From NCBI RefSeq assembly GCF_047807365.1, contig NZ_JBLOUI010000004.1, positions 26,878 to 90,877 of the forward strand: 64,000 nt of DNA. The letters are read 5' to 3'. This document shows positions 52,517 through 61,827 of the stretch, in pieces (within the stretch, counting starts at the first letter, position 1; each line of letters begins with the position of its first letter). Origin of the DNA: Peptacetobacter sp900539645 (lineage in GTDB: Bacteria; Bacillota; Clostridia; Peptostreptococcales; Peptostreptococcaceae). Below the pieces are notes generated by a model. The model worked only from the letters and a program-made list of their open reading frames with translations. It did not search any database and had not been told where the DNA came from. The translations under genes and the position numbers were made by a program.

Positions 52517-53209
52517 ATGATTTATTCAGCAGAAGTAAACAATATGTGTACAATAAAAAAAGGACCAAACCACGGTCCAGCTCCAATTCCAGAAGAAGGA
52601 AAATGGGTAAAAGTTAAAGAAGTAACTGATATAAGTGGATTAACTCACGGTATAGGTTGGTGTGCTCCACAGCAGGGTGCTTGTAAATTAACTCTAAATG
52701 TTAAAGACGGTATAATAGAAGAAGCATTAGTTGAAACAATAGGATGTTCAGGAATGACTCATTCAGCAGCTATGGCATCTGAAATATTACCAGGAAAAAC
52801 TATATTAGAAGCATTAAATACTGACCTTGTATGTGATGCTATAAACACTGCAATGAGAGAAATATTCTTACAGATAGTATACGGAAGAAGCCAGACTGCT
52901 TTCTCTGAAGGTGGACTTCCAGTAGGTGCAGGTCTTGAGGATTTAGGAAAAGGTCTAAGAAGCCAGGTTGGTACTATGTACGGAACATTAGCTAAAGGAC
53001 CAAGATACCTTGAAATGGCTGAAGGTTATGTAACAAGAGTAGGTCTTGACGAAAACGACGAAATAATAGGATACGAATTCGTTAACCTAGGAAGAATGAT
53101 GGAAATGATAAAAGGCGGAAAAGACGCTAACGAAGCTATGGAAGCTGCAAAAGCTACTTACGGAAGATTTAACGACGCTGTTAAATACGTAGACCCAAGA
53201 CACGAATAA
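52517..53209 (+). CDS. NifU/IscU-like iron-sulfur scaffold protein
   Basis: 230 residues. Cysteines expected of the scaffold fold appear in HGIGWCAPQQGACKLTL and VETIGCSGMTHSAAMASEIL, with DLVCDAINTAMREIF later. Members hold nascent Fe-S clusters. The C-terminal 100 residues are extra relative to SufU/IscU and are typical of the type paired with GGGtGRT proteins. AGGAGGA ribosome site. The gene uses codons of highly expressed genes and is 23 bp from the next gene. Confidence 0.82.
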   Translation: MIYSAEVNNMCTIKKGPNHGPAPIPEEGKWVKVKEVTDISGLTHGIGWCAPQQGACKLTLNVKDGIIEEALVETIGCSGMTHSAAMASEILPGKTILEALNTDLVCDAINTAMREIFLQIVYGRSQTAFSEGGLPVGAGLEDLGKGLRSQVGTMYGTLAKGPRYLEMAEGYVTRVGLDENDEIIGYEFVNLGRMMEMIKGGKDANEAMEAAKATYGRFNDAVKYVDPRHE

Positions 53210-53232
53210 TATCTATAAGGAAGGTGAAAATA

Positions 53233-54231
53233 ATGGCATTATTTGAAAGTTATGAAAGAAGAATAAACCAGATAACTCCAGTTCTAGAAAAATACGAATT
53301 AGGAACTTTAGAAGATTGTAGAGAACTTTGCAAAAGCAAAGGATTTGATCCATATGAAATAGTAAAAGAAACTCAGGCTATAGCATTCGAAAATGCAGGT
53401 TGGGCATACACTTTAGGTGCTGCAATAGCTCTTAAAAAAGGATGCACAAAAGCAGCAGATGCAGCTGAAGCTATAGGTGAAGGACTTCAGGCATTCTGTA
53501 TACCAGGTTCTGTTGCTGACAACAGAAAAGTTGGTTTAGGACATGGTAACTTAGGTGGAATGTTATTAAGAGAAGAAACTGAATGTTTCGCATTCCTAGC
53601 TGGACACGAAAGTTTCGCAGCAGCAGAAGGTGCTATAAAAATAGCTGAAAAAGCTAACAAAGTTAGAAAAAAACCTCTAAGAGTTATATTAAACGGTCTT
53701 GGAAAAGACGCTGCTTACATAATATCTAGAATAAACGGATTTACTTATGTTCAGACTCAGTTCGACTATTACACAAGTGAATTAACAATAGTAAAAGAAA
53801 CTCCATTCTCAAACGGAGACAGAGCTAAAGTTAAATGCTACGGTTCTGATGATGTTAGAGAAGGTGTTGCTATAATGCATCATGAAGGTGTTGACGTATC
53901 TATAACAGGTAACTCAACTAACCCAACAAGATTCCAGCATCCAGTTGCAGGAACATACAAAAAAGAATGTATAGAACAGGGTAAAAAATACTTCTCAGTT
54001 GCTTCAGGTGGTGGAACAGGTAGAACTCTTCACCCAGACAACATGGGAGCAGGACCAGCTTCTTACGGTATGACAGATACTATGGGAAGAATGCATTCTG
54101 ATGCTCAGTTCGCAGGATCTTCATCAGTTCCAGCTCACGTTGAAATGATGGGTCTTATAGGAATGGGTAACAACCCAATGGTTGGTGCAACAGTTGCAGT
54201 AGCAGTTGCTGTTGAAGAATCAAACAAATAA
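53233..54231 (+). CDS. GGGtGRT protein
   Basis: 332 residues. The name-giving motif SVASGGGTGRTLHPDNMGAG is near residue 260; other conserved parts are AYTLGAAIALKKGCTKAADA, GHGNLGGMLLREETECFAFL and GSSSVPAHVEMMGLIGMGNN. The family has no known function but is regularly encoded beside the NifU-like scaffold, as here, so a role in Fe-S or metal metabolism is likely. AAGGAAGGTG supports ATG 53233; a GTG nine bases upstream overlaps it. Strong, codon-optimised gene. Confidence 0.9.
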   Translation: MALFESYERRINQITPVLEKYELGTLEDCRELCKSKGFDPYEIVKETQAIAFENAGWAYTLGAAIALKKGCTKAADAAEAIGEGLQAFCIPGSVADNRKVGLGHGNLGGMLLREETECFAFLAGHESFAAAEGAIKIAEKANKVRKKPLRVILNGLGKDAAYIISRINGFTYVQTQFDYYTSELTIVKETPFSNGDRAKVKCYGSDDVREGVAIMHHEGVDVSITGNSTNPTRFQHPVAGTYKKECIEQGKKYFSVASGGGTGRTLHPDNMGAGPASYGMTDTMGRMHSDAQFAGSSSVPAHVEMMGLIGMGNNPMVGATVAVAVAVEESNK

Positions 54232-54258
54232 TAATTGATTGATAATGATTGATTAATA

Positions 54259-54293
54259 TAAAAAGCAGTCTGTATTTTACAGGCTGCTTTTAG
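54259..54293 (+). terminator. Terminator of the scaffold/GGGtGRT operon
   Basis: AAAAGCAGTCTGTA pairs with TACAGGCTGCTTTT. Confidence 0.85.
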
Positions 54294-54384
54294 TTTATAC
54301 AAAACAGGAAAAGGTTTGACTTGTGTATTTTACATAGGTAGAAATAAGCTAGGGATTAAATACTTTTAAGAGGGGAGAAGTTAT

Positions 54385-55167
54385 ATGAAAAAAGCGGCAT
54401 TTTTTGACGTCGATGGTACGTTAATAGATTGTACAATAGGAATTATGGATATAAGTGATAGAGTAAAAAAAGCTATAAAAGATTTTCAGAAAGCTGGAAA
54501 TGTAGCATTTGTATCTAGTGGTAGACCTTATGCTTTCCTAAATAAAGAACTATTAAACTTTGGATTTGACGGATTTGTATTAGGTAATGGAGCTCAGGTT
54601 TTAATAAACGACGAAACAAAATTCTTTAGTGGAATAGATAAAGAACTTGTTAAGGAAGTAGTTTCAAACTGTGAGAGATTAAATATAGACTATTGTCTGC
54701 AGGGACCAAAATACAGTTACCTAAAAAAAGAGTTCACTAGATTAGTATCATACTACAGAGAATACGGGATAACAGATGATTTCTTAGAATACAATTTTGA
54801 TATAGATGATGTAGATGTATTTAAGATAGAGATGCTTCCAGTAGATGAAGAAGGGTGTAAATACTGTGAGTCATTAGATCAGGGAGAGTTTAATTGTTTT
54901 AAAAACTACCCAGGTGAAGTATATGAAATGTATCCAGTGAAAAATTCTAAAGGTGAAGGTCTGTTAAAAACTATAGAGCTTGAAGGTGTAGAATTAAAAG
55001 ACTCATATGCTTTTGGTGATGGAAGAAATGATATAGAGATGATACAGACTGCAGCTCATGGTATAGCTATGGGAAATGCAGTACCAGAGCTTAAAGAGGT
55101 AGCAAATGAGTTTACTGACGCTATAGCAGATGATGGGATTGCTACGTACTTAGAAAAAATATTATAA
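54385..55167 (+). CDS. HAD-superfamily phosphatase, Cof type (IIB)
   Basis: 260 residues. Motif I FFDVDGTLIDC, motif II VSSGRPYAF, lysine in NSKGEGLLKTIEL and motif IV AFGDGRNDIEMIQTA. The cap between residues 85 and 185 is of the IIB class that dephosphorylates sugar phosphates or cofactors. GAGGGGAG ribosome site. Monocistronic. Confidence 0.92.
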   Translation: MKKAAFFDVDGTLIDCTIGIMDISDRVKKAIKDFQKAGNVAFVSSGRPYAFLNKELLNFGFDGFVLGNGAQVLINDETKFFSGIDKELVKEVVSNCERLNIDYCLQGPKYSYLKKEFTRLVSYYREYGITDDFLEYNFDIDDVDVFKIEMLPVDEEGCKYCESLDQGEFNCFKNYPGEVYEMYPVKNSKGEGLLKTIELEGVELKDSYAFGDGRNDIEMIQTAAHGIAMGNAVPELKEVANEFTDAIADDGIATYLEKIL

Positions 55168-55183
55168 GAAATAAAATGAGGCT

Positions 55184-55353
55184 GTTGCAGTTAAGCAATG
55201 GCCTTTTTAAGTGAGTAATCACAATTATTTGCTCTCCAGTCCTCAGCGCCCCATAGCTTTTGTAATACCTTTTGAGGTATGGGGCGCTTGCGAAATTGTC
55301 GATGCAAATTAATTTGTGATTACTTACTTAAAGGCCTATTACATAATTGCAAC
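55184..55353. repeat. 170-bp nested palindromic element
   Basis: The outer arms (about 40 bp, GTTGCAGTTA... and ...TAATTGCAAC) are imperfect inverted repeats. Inside, AGCGCCCCATA pairs with TATGGGGCGCT. The centre is much richer in G+C than the surroundings. No open frame. Either a miniature inverted-repeat transposable element or a structured RNA. Confidence 0.65.
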
Positions 55354-55394
55354 ATCAATCATTTATCTACTTAAAAAATAGAAATAATAGAACG

Positions 55395-55440
55395 AAAAGG
55401 GCTGTCGTATTAGCTAGTGTTAATGCGACAACCCTTTTTA
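55395..55440. terminator. Strong hairpin after the palindromic element
   Basis: AAAAGGGCTGTCGTATTA pairs with TTAATGCGACAACCCTTTT (G-T pairs allowed) and is followed by T; usable both ways. Confidence 0.8.
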
Positions 55441-55523
55441 TAAAACTTTTATTAAAATCTAGATTTTTAATTTCTATTTTTAAATTTATATATTACAAGT
55501 AGTATCAAAAAATAGAGTATATG

Positions 55524-55571
55524 AAAAAAAGACTCTTATAAAAGCAATATGCTTAGATAAGAGTCTTTTTA
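55524..55571. terminator. Terminator of the minus-strand CWB2 gene
   Basis: AAAAAGACTCTTAT pairs with ATAAGAGTCTTTTT around an inner AAGCAATATGCTT hairpin. Confidence 0.85.
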
Positions 55572-55601
55572 TTATCTTATTTTAAAAATTATACAAATTT
55601 T

Positions 55602-57281
55602 CTACACTTCCATTCCAGGTAGAAGATTTTCTATATCTCCTAGTATTTCACTAGATAAAGGCATAGAACTAAAAGTTGCTATAGATTTCCAATTTGTTTT
55701 AAATGGGAATAAATGATTATATTTATTTTCATATGCATATGATATAGCAACTTTATTTCCCCATTGTCCTATATCAAAATAAATAACTTTTCCATTATCA
55801 ACAGCTCTAATTATATGTTCATTATAAACACTATTGTGTAGAACTATAGTTTCGTATTTATAAGATTTACCAAATATTGTAATATCACTTCCGTCTATAT
55901 ACATACAAGGATTATCATCTCTATAAAATTCTTTATAGAGATAATTAGGAAGTGTTATACCTTTACAATGTGTAGCATCTTGATGATAAGAACCATGATA
56001 ATCATCATAGTAATAGTATTGTAAACTATTTCCATCTAATATATATTTTTCCTTAGCAATACCACCGCCCCATTCTTCGGGGTTATATATATTTACATAG
56101 AATTGATTTCCATCTATCTTTGTAACTTTGTATTTTAATTTATAGCCAGAAATATAATAATAGTCTTCTGTAAATTTAAAACTTTCGTTGTAAGTATAAA
56201 AAGGATTTGTAAGTCCTGTATCTGGATCATATTGTTTATACTTAAAGTACCAAGAGCATAACATTTCACCAGGTAGCTTTAATTCGGCAGGTTTTATTCC
56301 TTGAAGCTCTTTTACTTCTTCAAAGGCACTTTCATTTCCGTTTCCACCTACTCTAGTAACGATGCCGATTTCCTTGCTTCTAACAACATTTCTCTGACTA
56401 GCACTTAAACTGTTAGAAACTATAAGAACAGGAGAGCTATTTTTAGCAGCAAGTACACCTACAGCAAGGGCATCAATTAGTTGACCAGTATTTCCCGAAC
56501 CATTTTTCGCTACATATATATTATTTAAGCTACTACTTGTGTAGAATTTTTCTATTACCTTAGCATTTGTATCATTTCTATTTGATCCACTTACTCTTTC
56601 TGCTCCAGGAAGTGAAGACATCACATAATCAGAAACAGCCTTATCTCCACCGATAACATATGACTTTTCAATACCTGTAGAGTTTATAAAATCCTTAGAT
56701 GCACTAATACCAGATTTTGGATTTGAAAGGATTATAGCCATATCTTTTTCGGCTGCAACTGATGCTATACTAACAGCATCTGCAAGACCAGTAGTTCCAT
56801 TTACAACAGCAATTGTCTTTACAGGGTTTAACTCATTTATCTTTTTTGCTATAGCTAGTGCAGTTTTTTCTCTACTACTACCTGAAATCCTATAAGTTAT
56901 TCCAGAAATCTCAGCAGATAAATTATCTGATAATACAGATTCACCACCTATAAGATAGATATTTGTTGCGCCGAGTCTTTCTATTTCTGACTTTGTAGTA
57001 CTGTTTAGCTTATTTTTACCAGTAAGAAGAATTGGTGCATTTAATTCTTCTGCAAGTGGTGTTGCAGCTAATGCATCTGCTATTGCAGAGTCATTTACAA
57101 GTACAACATTTTCTGAAGAACTCCAACCCTTTTGACTTACTTGCACAGCAGTACTGTGTCTGTTTGAGCCTGCCAATACTTGTTCAGTAGCTGCAGCTTC
57201 AGATGAAATAGGATTTGCAGAGTATACACCTAGAACAAGTGCCGCAGAAAGCAGAACTGATGCAGATTTTTTAAATCTCAT
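55602..57281 (-). CDS. CWB2 cell-wall protein with unrecognised C-terminal domain
   Basis: 559 residues. Signal peptide MRFKKSASVLLSAALVLGVY-SANPISSEAA. Three CWB2 modules occupy about residues 35-330 (VLAGSNRHSTAVQVS; ISGSSREKTALAIA; VSGSNRNDTNAKVI, with IYLIGGESVLSDNL). The last 225 residues are rich in Tyr, Asp and Gly (YYYYDDYHGSYHQDATHC) and match no family I know. GGAGATGATTTT ribosome site. It lies 34 bp downstream of a small membrane-protein gene and is probably co-transcribed with it. Confidence 0.88.
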   Translation of the reverse strand: MRFKKSASVLLSAALVLGVYSANPISSEAAATEQVLAGSNRHSTAVQVSQKGWSSSENVVLVNDSAIADALAATPLAEELNAPILLTGKNKLNSTTKSEIERLGATNIYLIGGESVLSDNLSAEISGITYRISGSSREKTALAIAKKINELNPVKTIAVVNGTTGLADAVSIASVAAEKDMAIILSNPKSGISASKDFINSTGIEKSYVIGGDKAVSDYVMSSLPGAERVSGSNRNDTNAKVIEKFYTSSSLNNIYVAKNGSGNTGQLIDALAVGVLAAKNSSPVLIVSNSLSASQRNVVRSKEIGIVTRVGGNGNESAFEEVKELQGIKPAELKLPGEMLCSWYFKYKQYDPDTGLTNPFYTYNESFKFTEDYYYISGYKLKYKVTKIDGNQFYVNIYNPEEWGGGIAKEKYILDGNSLQYYYYDDYHGSYHQDATHCKGITLPNYLYKEFYRDDNPCMYIDGSDITIFGKSYKYETIVLHNSVYNEHIIRAVDNGKVIYFDIGQWGNKVAISYAYENKYNHLFPFKTNWKSIATFSSMPLSSEILGDIENLLPGMEV

Positions 57282-57315
57282 AAAATCATCTCCTCAAAAT
57301 AATCTATTAGAAATC

Positions 57316-57693
57316 TCAGTTAGATTTTCTAATCATAAAGAAAAATACATAAATAGCAAGGCATACAAACAACATATTGAAGATCAATAGTGGAGTTGTA
57401 TAAGAGCTATTTATAATAGAGAACGGCATAATATATGGTATTAATAAAATAATTGCCAATAATATACCTATTATAACTGATACGATATGTATTGATTTAT
57501 TGCTCAAAACAACGATTGATATAAATAATAGGAAACAAAGTGCATAAGCAATTCCTATAAAAATATGGAAGTTGCTTTCCATATTTTGAAATGCATCCAG
57601 AGCAATTCTGTACATATATGAAAATACTAAAATTACAATAGGGAATAAAGCAGTATATATATTTTTAAAAATAATATTTATTTTTTTAGACAT
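57316..57693 (-). CDS. Small four-span membrane protein
   Basis: 125 residues with four predicted membrane helices, a basic N-terminus (MSKKINIIFKNIY) and a basic C-terminus (MIRKSN). No family recognised. AGGAGG precedes the ATG. First gene of a likely two-gene unit with the CWB2 protein. Confidence 0.7.
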   Translation of the reverse strand: MSKKINIIFKNIYTALFPIVILVFSYMYRIALDAFQNMESNFHIFIGIAYALCFLLFISIVVLSNKSIHIVSVIIGILLAIILLIPYIMPFSIINSSYTTPLLIFNMLFVCLAIYVFFFMIRKSN

Positions 57694-57853
57694 TAAAACC
57701 TCCTAATAAAAAGATTATATATTTCTGAACATAATTACCAAAGTATAAGTTAGCTTTTATTAACTCTGATAAAAATTACCTTTTTATTTTAATATAGCAC
57801 AAATTATTTGAAAAGATACGTTTTATCAAAACTTGTAAAGAATTGTCATTAGT

Positions 57854-57898
57854 AAAAAAGTGCTGCCACAAAAGAAATAATGTTTTGTAGCAGCACCA
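57854..57898 (-). terminator. Terminator of the permuted papain-like gene
   Basis: GGTGCTGCTACAAAA pairs with TTTTGTGGCAGCAC on the minus strand, followed by TTTTTT. Confidence 0.85.
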
Positions 57899-57911
57899 TC
57901 TTGTATTTAAA

Positions 57912-58469
57912 TTAAATTGTATCAATGCTATATGTAGCTCTAAATTTATTATAATCTCTAAGTAAACCTTCATACTCAAGTGTCAACCTTTTAAGATTGT
58001 AGAAGTCATTCGGCTGAACAGTGTAAAATGGTTTGTTTAATAATTTAATTCCACTTTTACTAAGCATATCTGCTGCAAATGTAGAGCAGACATATCCAAA
58101 CTCAGGCTTTCTACCAAGACCAAGTGGTATAGCTATTAAAGAGATTAAATCATAGCTATAAAGAGATTTAACTGATTTAATTTGATTTATATTAGTTCTA
58201 AGTTTTTCGTATTTATCGTCGTCTATTTCTAGAGAATACACTCTACATATAGTGTTTTTCTTTATTTCATAAAGACCTTTATCTATTCCCTCTTCAACAA
58301 ATCCAGCTACTAGAGGATTTTTAGGATTAATTCTTCCAAAAGCGTACATTGTTTCCAAACTATCATCAAGAGAAATAGAAATATGTGAATATGGTTTTCT
58401 AGTGATCGTCCTTATTAAATGGGCAAGCACTGTACCTGTATATGTAGAAACTATATATATTTTTTTCAT
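57912..58469 (-). CDS. Permuted papain-like/NlpC-P60-type hydrolase
   Basis: 185 residues. The histidine motif RKPYSHISISLDD comes first and the cysteine motif FGYVCSTFAADMLSKSG later, the circularly permuted order of YiiX/LRAT-type and related NlpC/P60 enzymes. Such proteins cleave amide or ester bonds in wall or lipid substrates. There is no signal peptide. GGAGGTGATCGTT sets the start at ATG 58469 rather than the codon five residues upstream. Confidence 0.78.
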   Translation of the reverse strand: MKKIYIVSTYTGTVLAHLIRTITRKPYSHISISLDDSLETMYAFGRINPKNPLVAGFVEEGIDKGLYEIKKNTICRVYSLEIDDDKYEKLRTNINQIKSVKSLYSYDLISLIAIPLGLGRKPEFGYVCSTFAADMLSKSGIKLLNKPFYTVQPNDFYNLKRLTLEYEGLLRDYNKFRATYSIDTI

Positions 58470-58870
58470 AACGATCACCTCCATTGTAAATTTATCGTAT
58501 TTATAAAGTAATTACTTTCTATATTTATATTATGTTCTTCAAATCTAAAAAAATTCATAACACAAAATTAAAAAAAGTCTAAAGAAAAAAGCAATTTTTC
58601 TTAAAATCTATTTTAATTAAGAGTTTTTTGAAGACGCATACTCACAAATAATACTTTAAAAATAGTTAAAAGTCAAGAATTATAAGTGACTGAAATATTA
58701 CAGTTATGAAATATTTAAGTTTAAGTAATGACTATTTTGTTAATATATAAAAAAATTATCCAATAGATTTATGAAATAATGTATAATGAAAAATAAGATA
58801 AAGCATTGTATAATGAATGATAATAATTATGCATAAGATAAACATTTTAGATATATTGGAGGAGATATAT
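58470..58870. other. Divergent intergenic region
   Basis: About 400 bp, AT-rich, holding the promoters of the hydrolase and the protease. TGTATAATGA occurs twice (58781 and 58807), each usable as a -10 for the protease gene. Nothing else was recognised. Confidence 0.5.
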
Positions 58871-61216
58871 ATGATGAATAAAAAAGCCATGTCGGTAATC
58901 ACAGCAACTGCAATAGCGATAAGTGCAACTCCAATTGCATTTGCTGATACTGGATTGAGCATAAAGGATAAAGACACTTCTATAAATCAAATAGAGCCAA
59001 CAGACGAGTTTAAAGAATATATTGAAGATGTAGAAAATGGAACAGTAGACAAGACAGAACGAGTTCCGATGCCATTTGATGTAGATGGAACTCGTGTTTC
59101 TGGAAGTGTAGCTAGAAAAAGTAGATATCTTCCAAAAGGTTACGATCCAAGACAATTGGGAAAGGATACTGCAGTTAAAGACCAAGAAAATCTAGGGGTT
59201 TGCTGGGCATTTGCAGGAATTGCAGGGATGGAGTCTTATCTTGCCACAAACGGATATGGACAAACTGATTTATCAGAAGAACATATGAGATGGTGGGCAA
59301 AAGGTGGAACAAATGGATGGAATGTTGGAGATCAGGAAGGTACTTCAAATCTTCTATCTATGGGATATTTTACATCTGGTGACGGACCAAAACTTGAATC
59401 AGAATTAAAGTATAATACTCATGACACAAAACCTTCAAATATGAATACTGCAAAAGGTATAGATTACGATGTAACTGACACTATATTTATAAAAAATAAT
59501 CAGTCAGATATAAAAAATGCTATATCAAAATACGGCGGCGTAGTATCTGGGTATGGAAACTTTTCTGAATACACAAGCAAGGATGAAAATGCCTACTATG
59601 TAGATTACAATATAGGTCAGAACCACGCTGTTACTGTAGTTGGTTGGGATGATAGCTATAGCAGAGATAACTTCACAGGAAAAGTTAAACCTGAACACGA
59701 TGGAGCTTGGCTAGTTAAAAATAGTTGGGGAAATTATAACTCAGAGGGAGGATATTTCTGGGTATCTTATGAAGATAAAACACTTCTTCATGCAGGTGAT
59801 AATTACTCAATAAAAAATGTAGCTAAAAAAGGAAATAGAGTATACCAGCTTGAAAAAGGTGGATATGTTGAAATGGGAGGAAAAAACATAGTTATAGCAA
59901 ACGTATTTAACTTCAACGGAAATAATGAAACTATTGAAGGTATAACAATAGGAAATACAACTTTAGGAAGTAAATACGAAATATACTATGCTAAAGTTAA
60001 AAATGGAGTTCCTCAGAATAGCAACTTAAAATTACTTGCATCTGGAACATTAAATGAAACAGGGTATGTTACTGTTCCTGTAGACTCTGTACAGGTTCCA
60101 GCGGGAAAAGGTGCAATAGTATTAAAAATGCAAAATGATAAAATGGCGACTATACTTACAGATGGAAATACAGGAAATGTAAGTTGGTTTAAAGCTAATG
60201 CTAATAAGGGAGAGAGCTTTAAGCTAGTAGATGGCAAGTTTGTAGATATTAACTCTGGAAATAGTAGTAAAATGAATTTTGCTATAAAAGCAGTTACAAA
60301 AGAAAATCTAAATCCAAATGATATAATAGGATCTAATAGATATGAAACAGCAGTTAAAACAAGTCAAAGAGGTTGGAGCAGTGCAAATACTGCAATAATT
60401 TCTAATGGTGGTGCGATAGTAGATGCACTTGCTGCAACACCACTCGCAGCATACAAAGATGCACCAGTATTATTAACAGAAAAAAATAGTCTAAAAGATG
60501 TTACTAAGGAAGAATTAAAAAGACTTGGTGTAGGAAAAGTATATATAATCGGTGGAGAATCTGTAATATCTAAAAATGTTCAGTCACGGATAAAAAGTAT
60601 GGGAATTTCTGTTGAGAGAATATCAGGAAGCGATAGATATGCAACTGGTGTAGCTATAGCAAATGAGATGAAATCAGAAGGTGCTGCAATAGACCAGGTA
60701 GCTGTTGTAAATGGTGTAAGTGGACTTGCAGACGCAATAAGTTTTGGTGCAGCAGCAGGACAGAAAAATATACCAATAATACTATCTAATAAAAAAGGAG
60801 AAACTCCAGGTGCTGAAAAAATTCTTTCTGACTCAGCAATAGAAAAAACTTATATAATAGGTGGGAAAGCAGCTGTTCCAGAGGGTGTAGAAGTTTCTCT
60901 AAAAAACCCAGAAAGAGTTAGTGGTGCAAATAGAAGCGAAACAAATGCAGCTATAATTAAAAAATTCTATAATCAGTCTAGTTTTGAATATGTTTTCGTT
61001 GTTAAAGATGGTTCAGAAGGACAGGATAAATTAATAGATGGATTATCAGTAGGGGCATTTGCAGCAAAGAAAAACTCTCCAATAGTATTAGCCGGAAAAA
61101 ATCTATCTACTGGACAGAAATCAGCATTATTAGGGAAAAGTGTAGAAAAAATTTCACAGGTTGGTGGAGGATCTAACGTAACAGTGACTTCACAGCTTAG
61201 AAATTTATTTAAATAA
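58871..61216 (+). CDS. Cwp84-like papain-family cysteine protease with CWB2 repeats
   Basis: About 781 residues. Signal peptide MMNKKAMSVITATAIAISAT-PIAFA and a propeptide to about 85. The C1A catalytic domain shows the oxyanion Gln and Cys in VKDQENLGVCWAFAG (Cys near 111), His in NHAVTVVGWDD (near 251) and Asn in WLVKNSWGNY (near 284). A beta-rich region follows, then three CWB2 modules from about 482. Domain order matches C. difficile Cwp84/Cwp13, which process surface proteins. GGAGGAGA fits ATG 58871 or 58874. Confidence 0.92.
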   Translation: MMNKKAMSVITATAIAISATPIAFADTGLSIKDKDTSINQIEPTDEFKEYIEDVENGTVDKTERVPMPFDVDGTRVSGSVARKSRYLPKGYDPRQLGKDTAVKDQENLGVCWAFAGIAGMESYLATNGYGQTDLSEEHMRWWAKGGTNGWNVGDQEGTSNLLSMGYFTSGDGPKLESELKYNTHDTKPSNMNTAKGIDYDVTDTIFIKNNQSDIKNAISKYGGVVSGYGNFSEYTSKDENAYYVDYNIGQNHAVTVVGWDDSYSRDNFTGKVKPEHDGAWLVKNSWGNYNSEGGYFWVSYEDKTLLHAGDNYSIKNVAKKGNRVYQLEKGGYVEMGGKNIVIANVFNFNGNNETIEGITIGNTTLGSKYEIYYAKVKNGVPQNSNLKLLASGTLNETGYVTVPVDSVQVPAGKGAIVLKMQNDKMATILTDGNTGNVSWFKANANKGESFKLVDGKFVDINSGNSSKMNFAIKAVTKENLNPNDIIGSNRYETAVKTSQRGWSSANTAIISNGGAIVDALAATPLAAYKDAPVLLTEKNSLKDVTKEELKRLGVGKVYIIGGESVISKNVQSRIKSMGISVERISGSDRYATGVAIANEMKSEGAAIDQVAVVNGVSGLADAISFGAAAGQKNIPIILSNKKGETPGAEKILSDSAIEKTYIIGGKAAVPEGVEVSLKNPERVSGANRSETNAAIIKKFYNQSSFEYVFVVKDGSEGQDKLIDGLSVGAFAAKKNSPIVLAGKNLSTGQKSALLGKSVEKISQVGGGSNVTVTSQLRNLFK

Positions 61217-61340
61217 ATTAGTAAATTAATTAAAATTAAATAATAAACAAATAAAAAAGGGGCTATATATTATATTAAAAAAGCTATATACTATGTAGTG
61301 GAGAGTTAAAGAATTCAGAGGATTTAAGGGGGTAAAAATT

Positions 61341-61607
61341 TTGAGAGAAAATCCAGCAATGAGAATTTTATTCTCACTACCAGTATTTGTTCTTATATTC
61401 TACAAAAGCTATAACTTTGAATTAAATAAAAACTCTATGATATTTACAGGTGTGTATTTAGCACTTATCATAGCAGATTTATCTTATTTCTATTACAAGG
61501 TTAAGAAAAGAGAAAAAGAAGAAGCTGCAAAGGCGCCAAAGAGTGAAAAAGAAGCTATAAGAATTAGAGAACAAGAAAAGAGTAAGAAAAAAAAGAAGAA
61601 AAAATAA
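61341..61607 (+). CDS. Small two-span membrane protein with Lys-rich tail
   Basis: 88 residues with two hydrophobic segments (about 8-24 and 33-52) and a tail ending in seven lysines. The start is TTG, eight bases after AAGGGGG; no ATG is better placed. No family recognised. The cationic tail would lie in the cytoplasm. Confidence 0.65.
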   Translation: MRENPAMRILFSLPVFVLIFYKSYNFELNKNSMIFTGVYLALIIADLSYFYYKVKKREKEEAAKAPKSEKEAIRIREQEKSKKKKKKK

Positions 61608-61616
61608 AGAAATTAG

Positions 61617-61662
61617 ACGGTTATCTATCGAATTATAGATTTGATTGATAGCCGTTTTTTCG
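61617..61662 (+). terminator. Terminator of the small membrane-protein gene
   Basis: ACGGTTATC-type arm pairs with GATAGCCGT, followed by TTTTTT. Confidence 0.75.
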
Positions 61663-61827
61663 TATATAGGAAAAAAGTATGTTTAGTAAGAAAAATTTGA
61701 TTATTTGAACTCTATTTTGTTGATAAAAACAGATAATATTGATAACATATATAATGTAGAATTATTTTTAAAAAAAGACTAAAAACTTATCCTATAGATG
61801 GTTTATTTTACGAATGGAGGAACGAGA

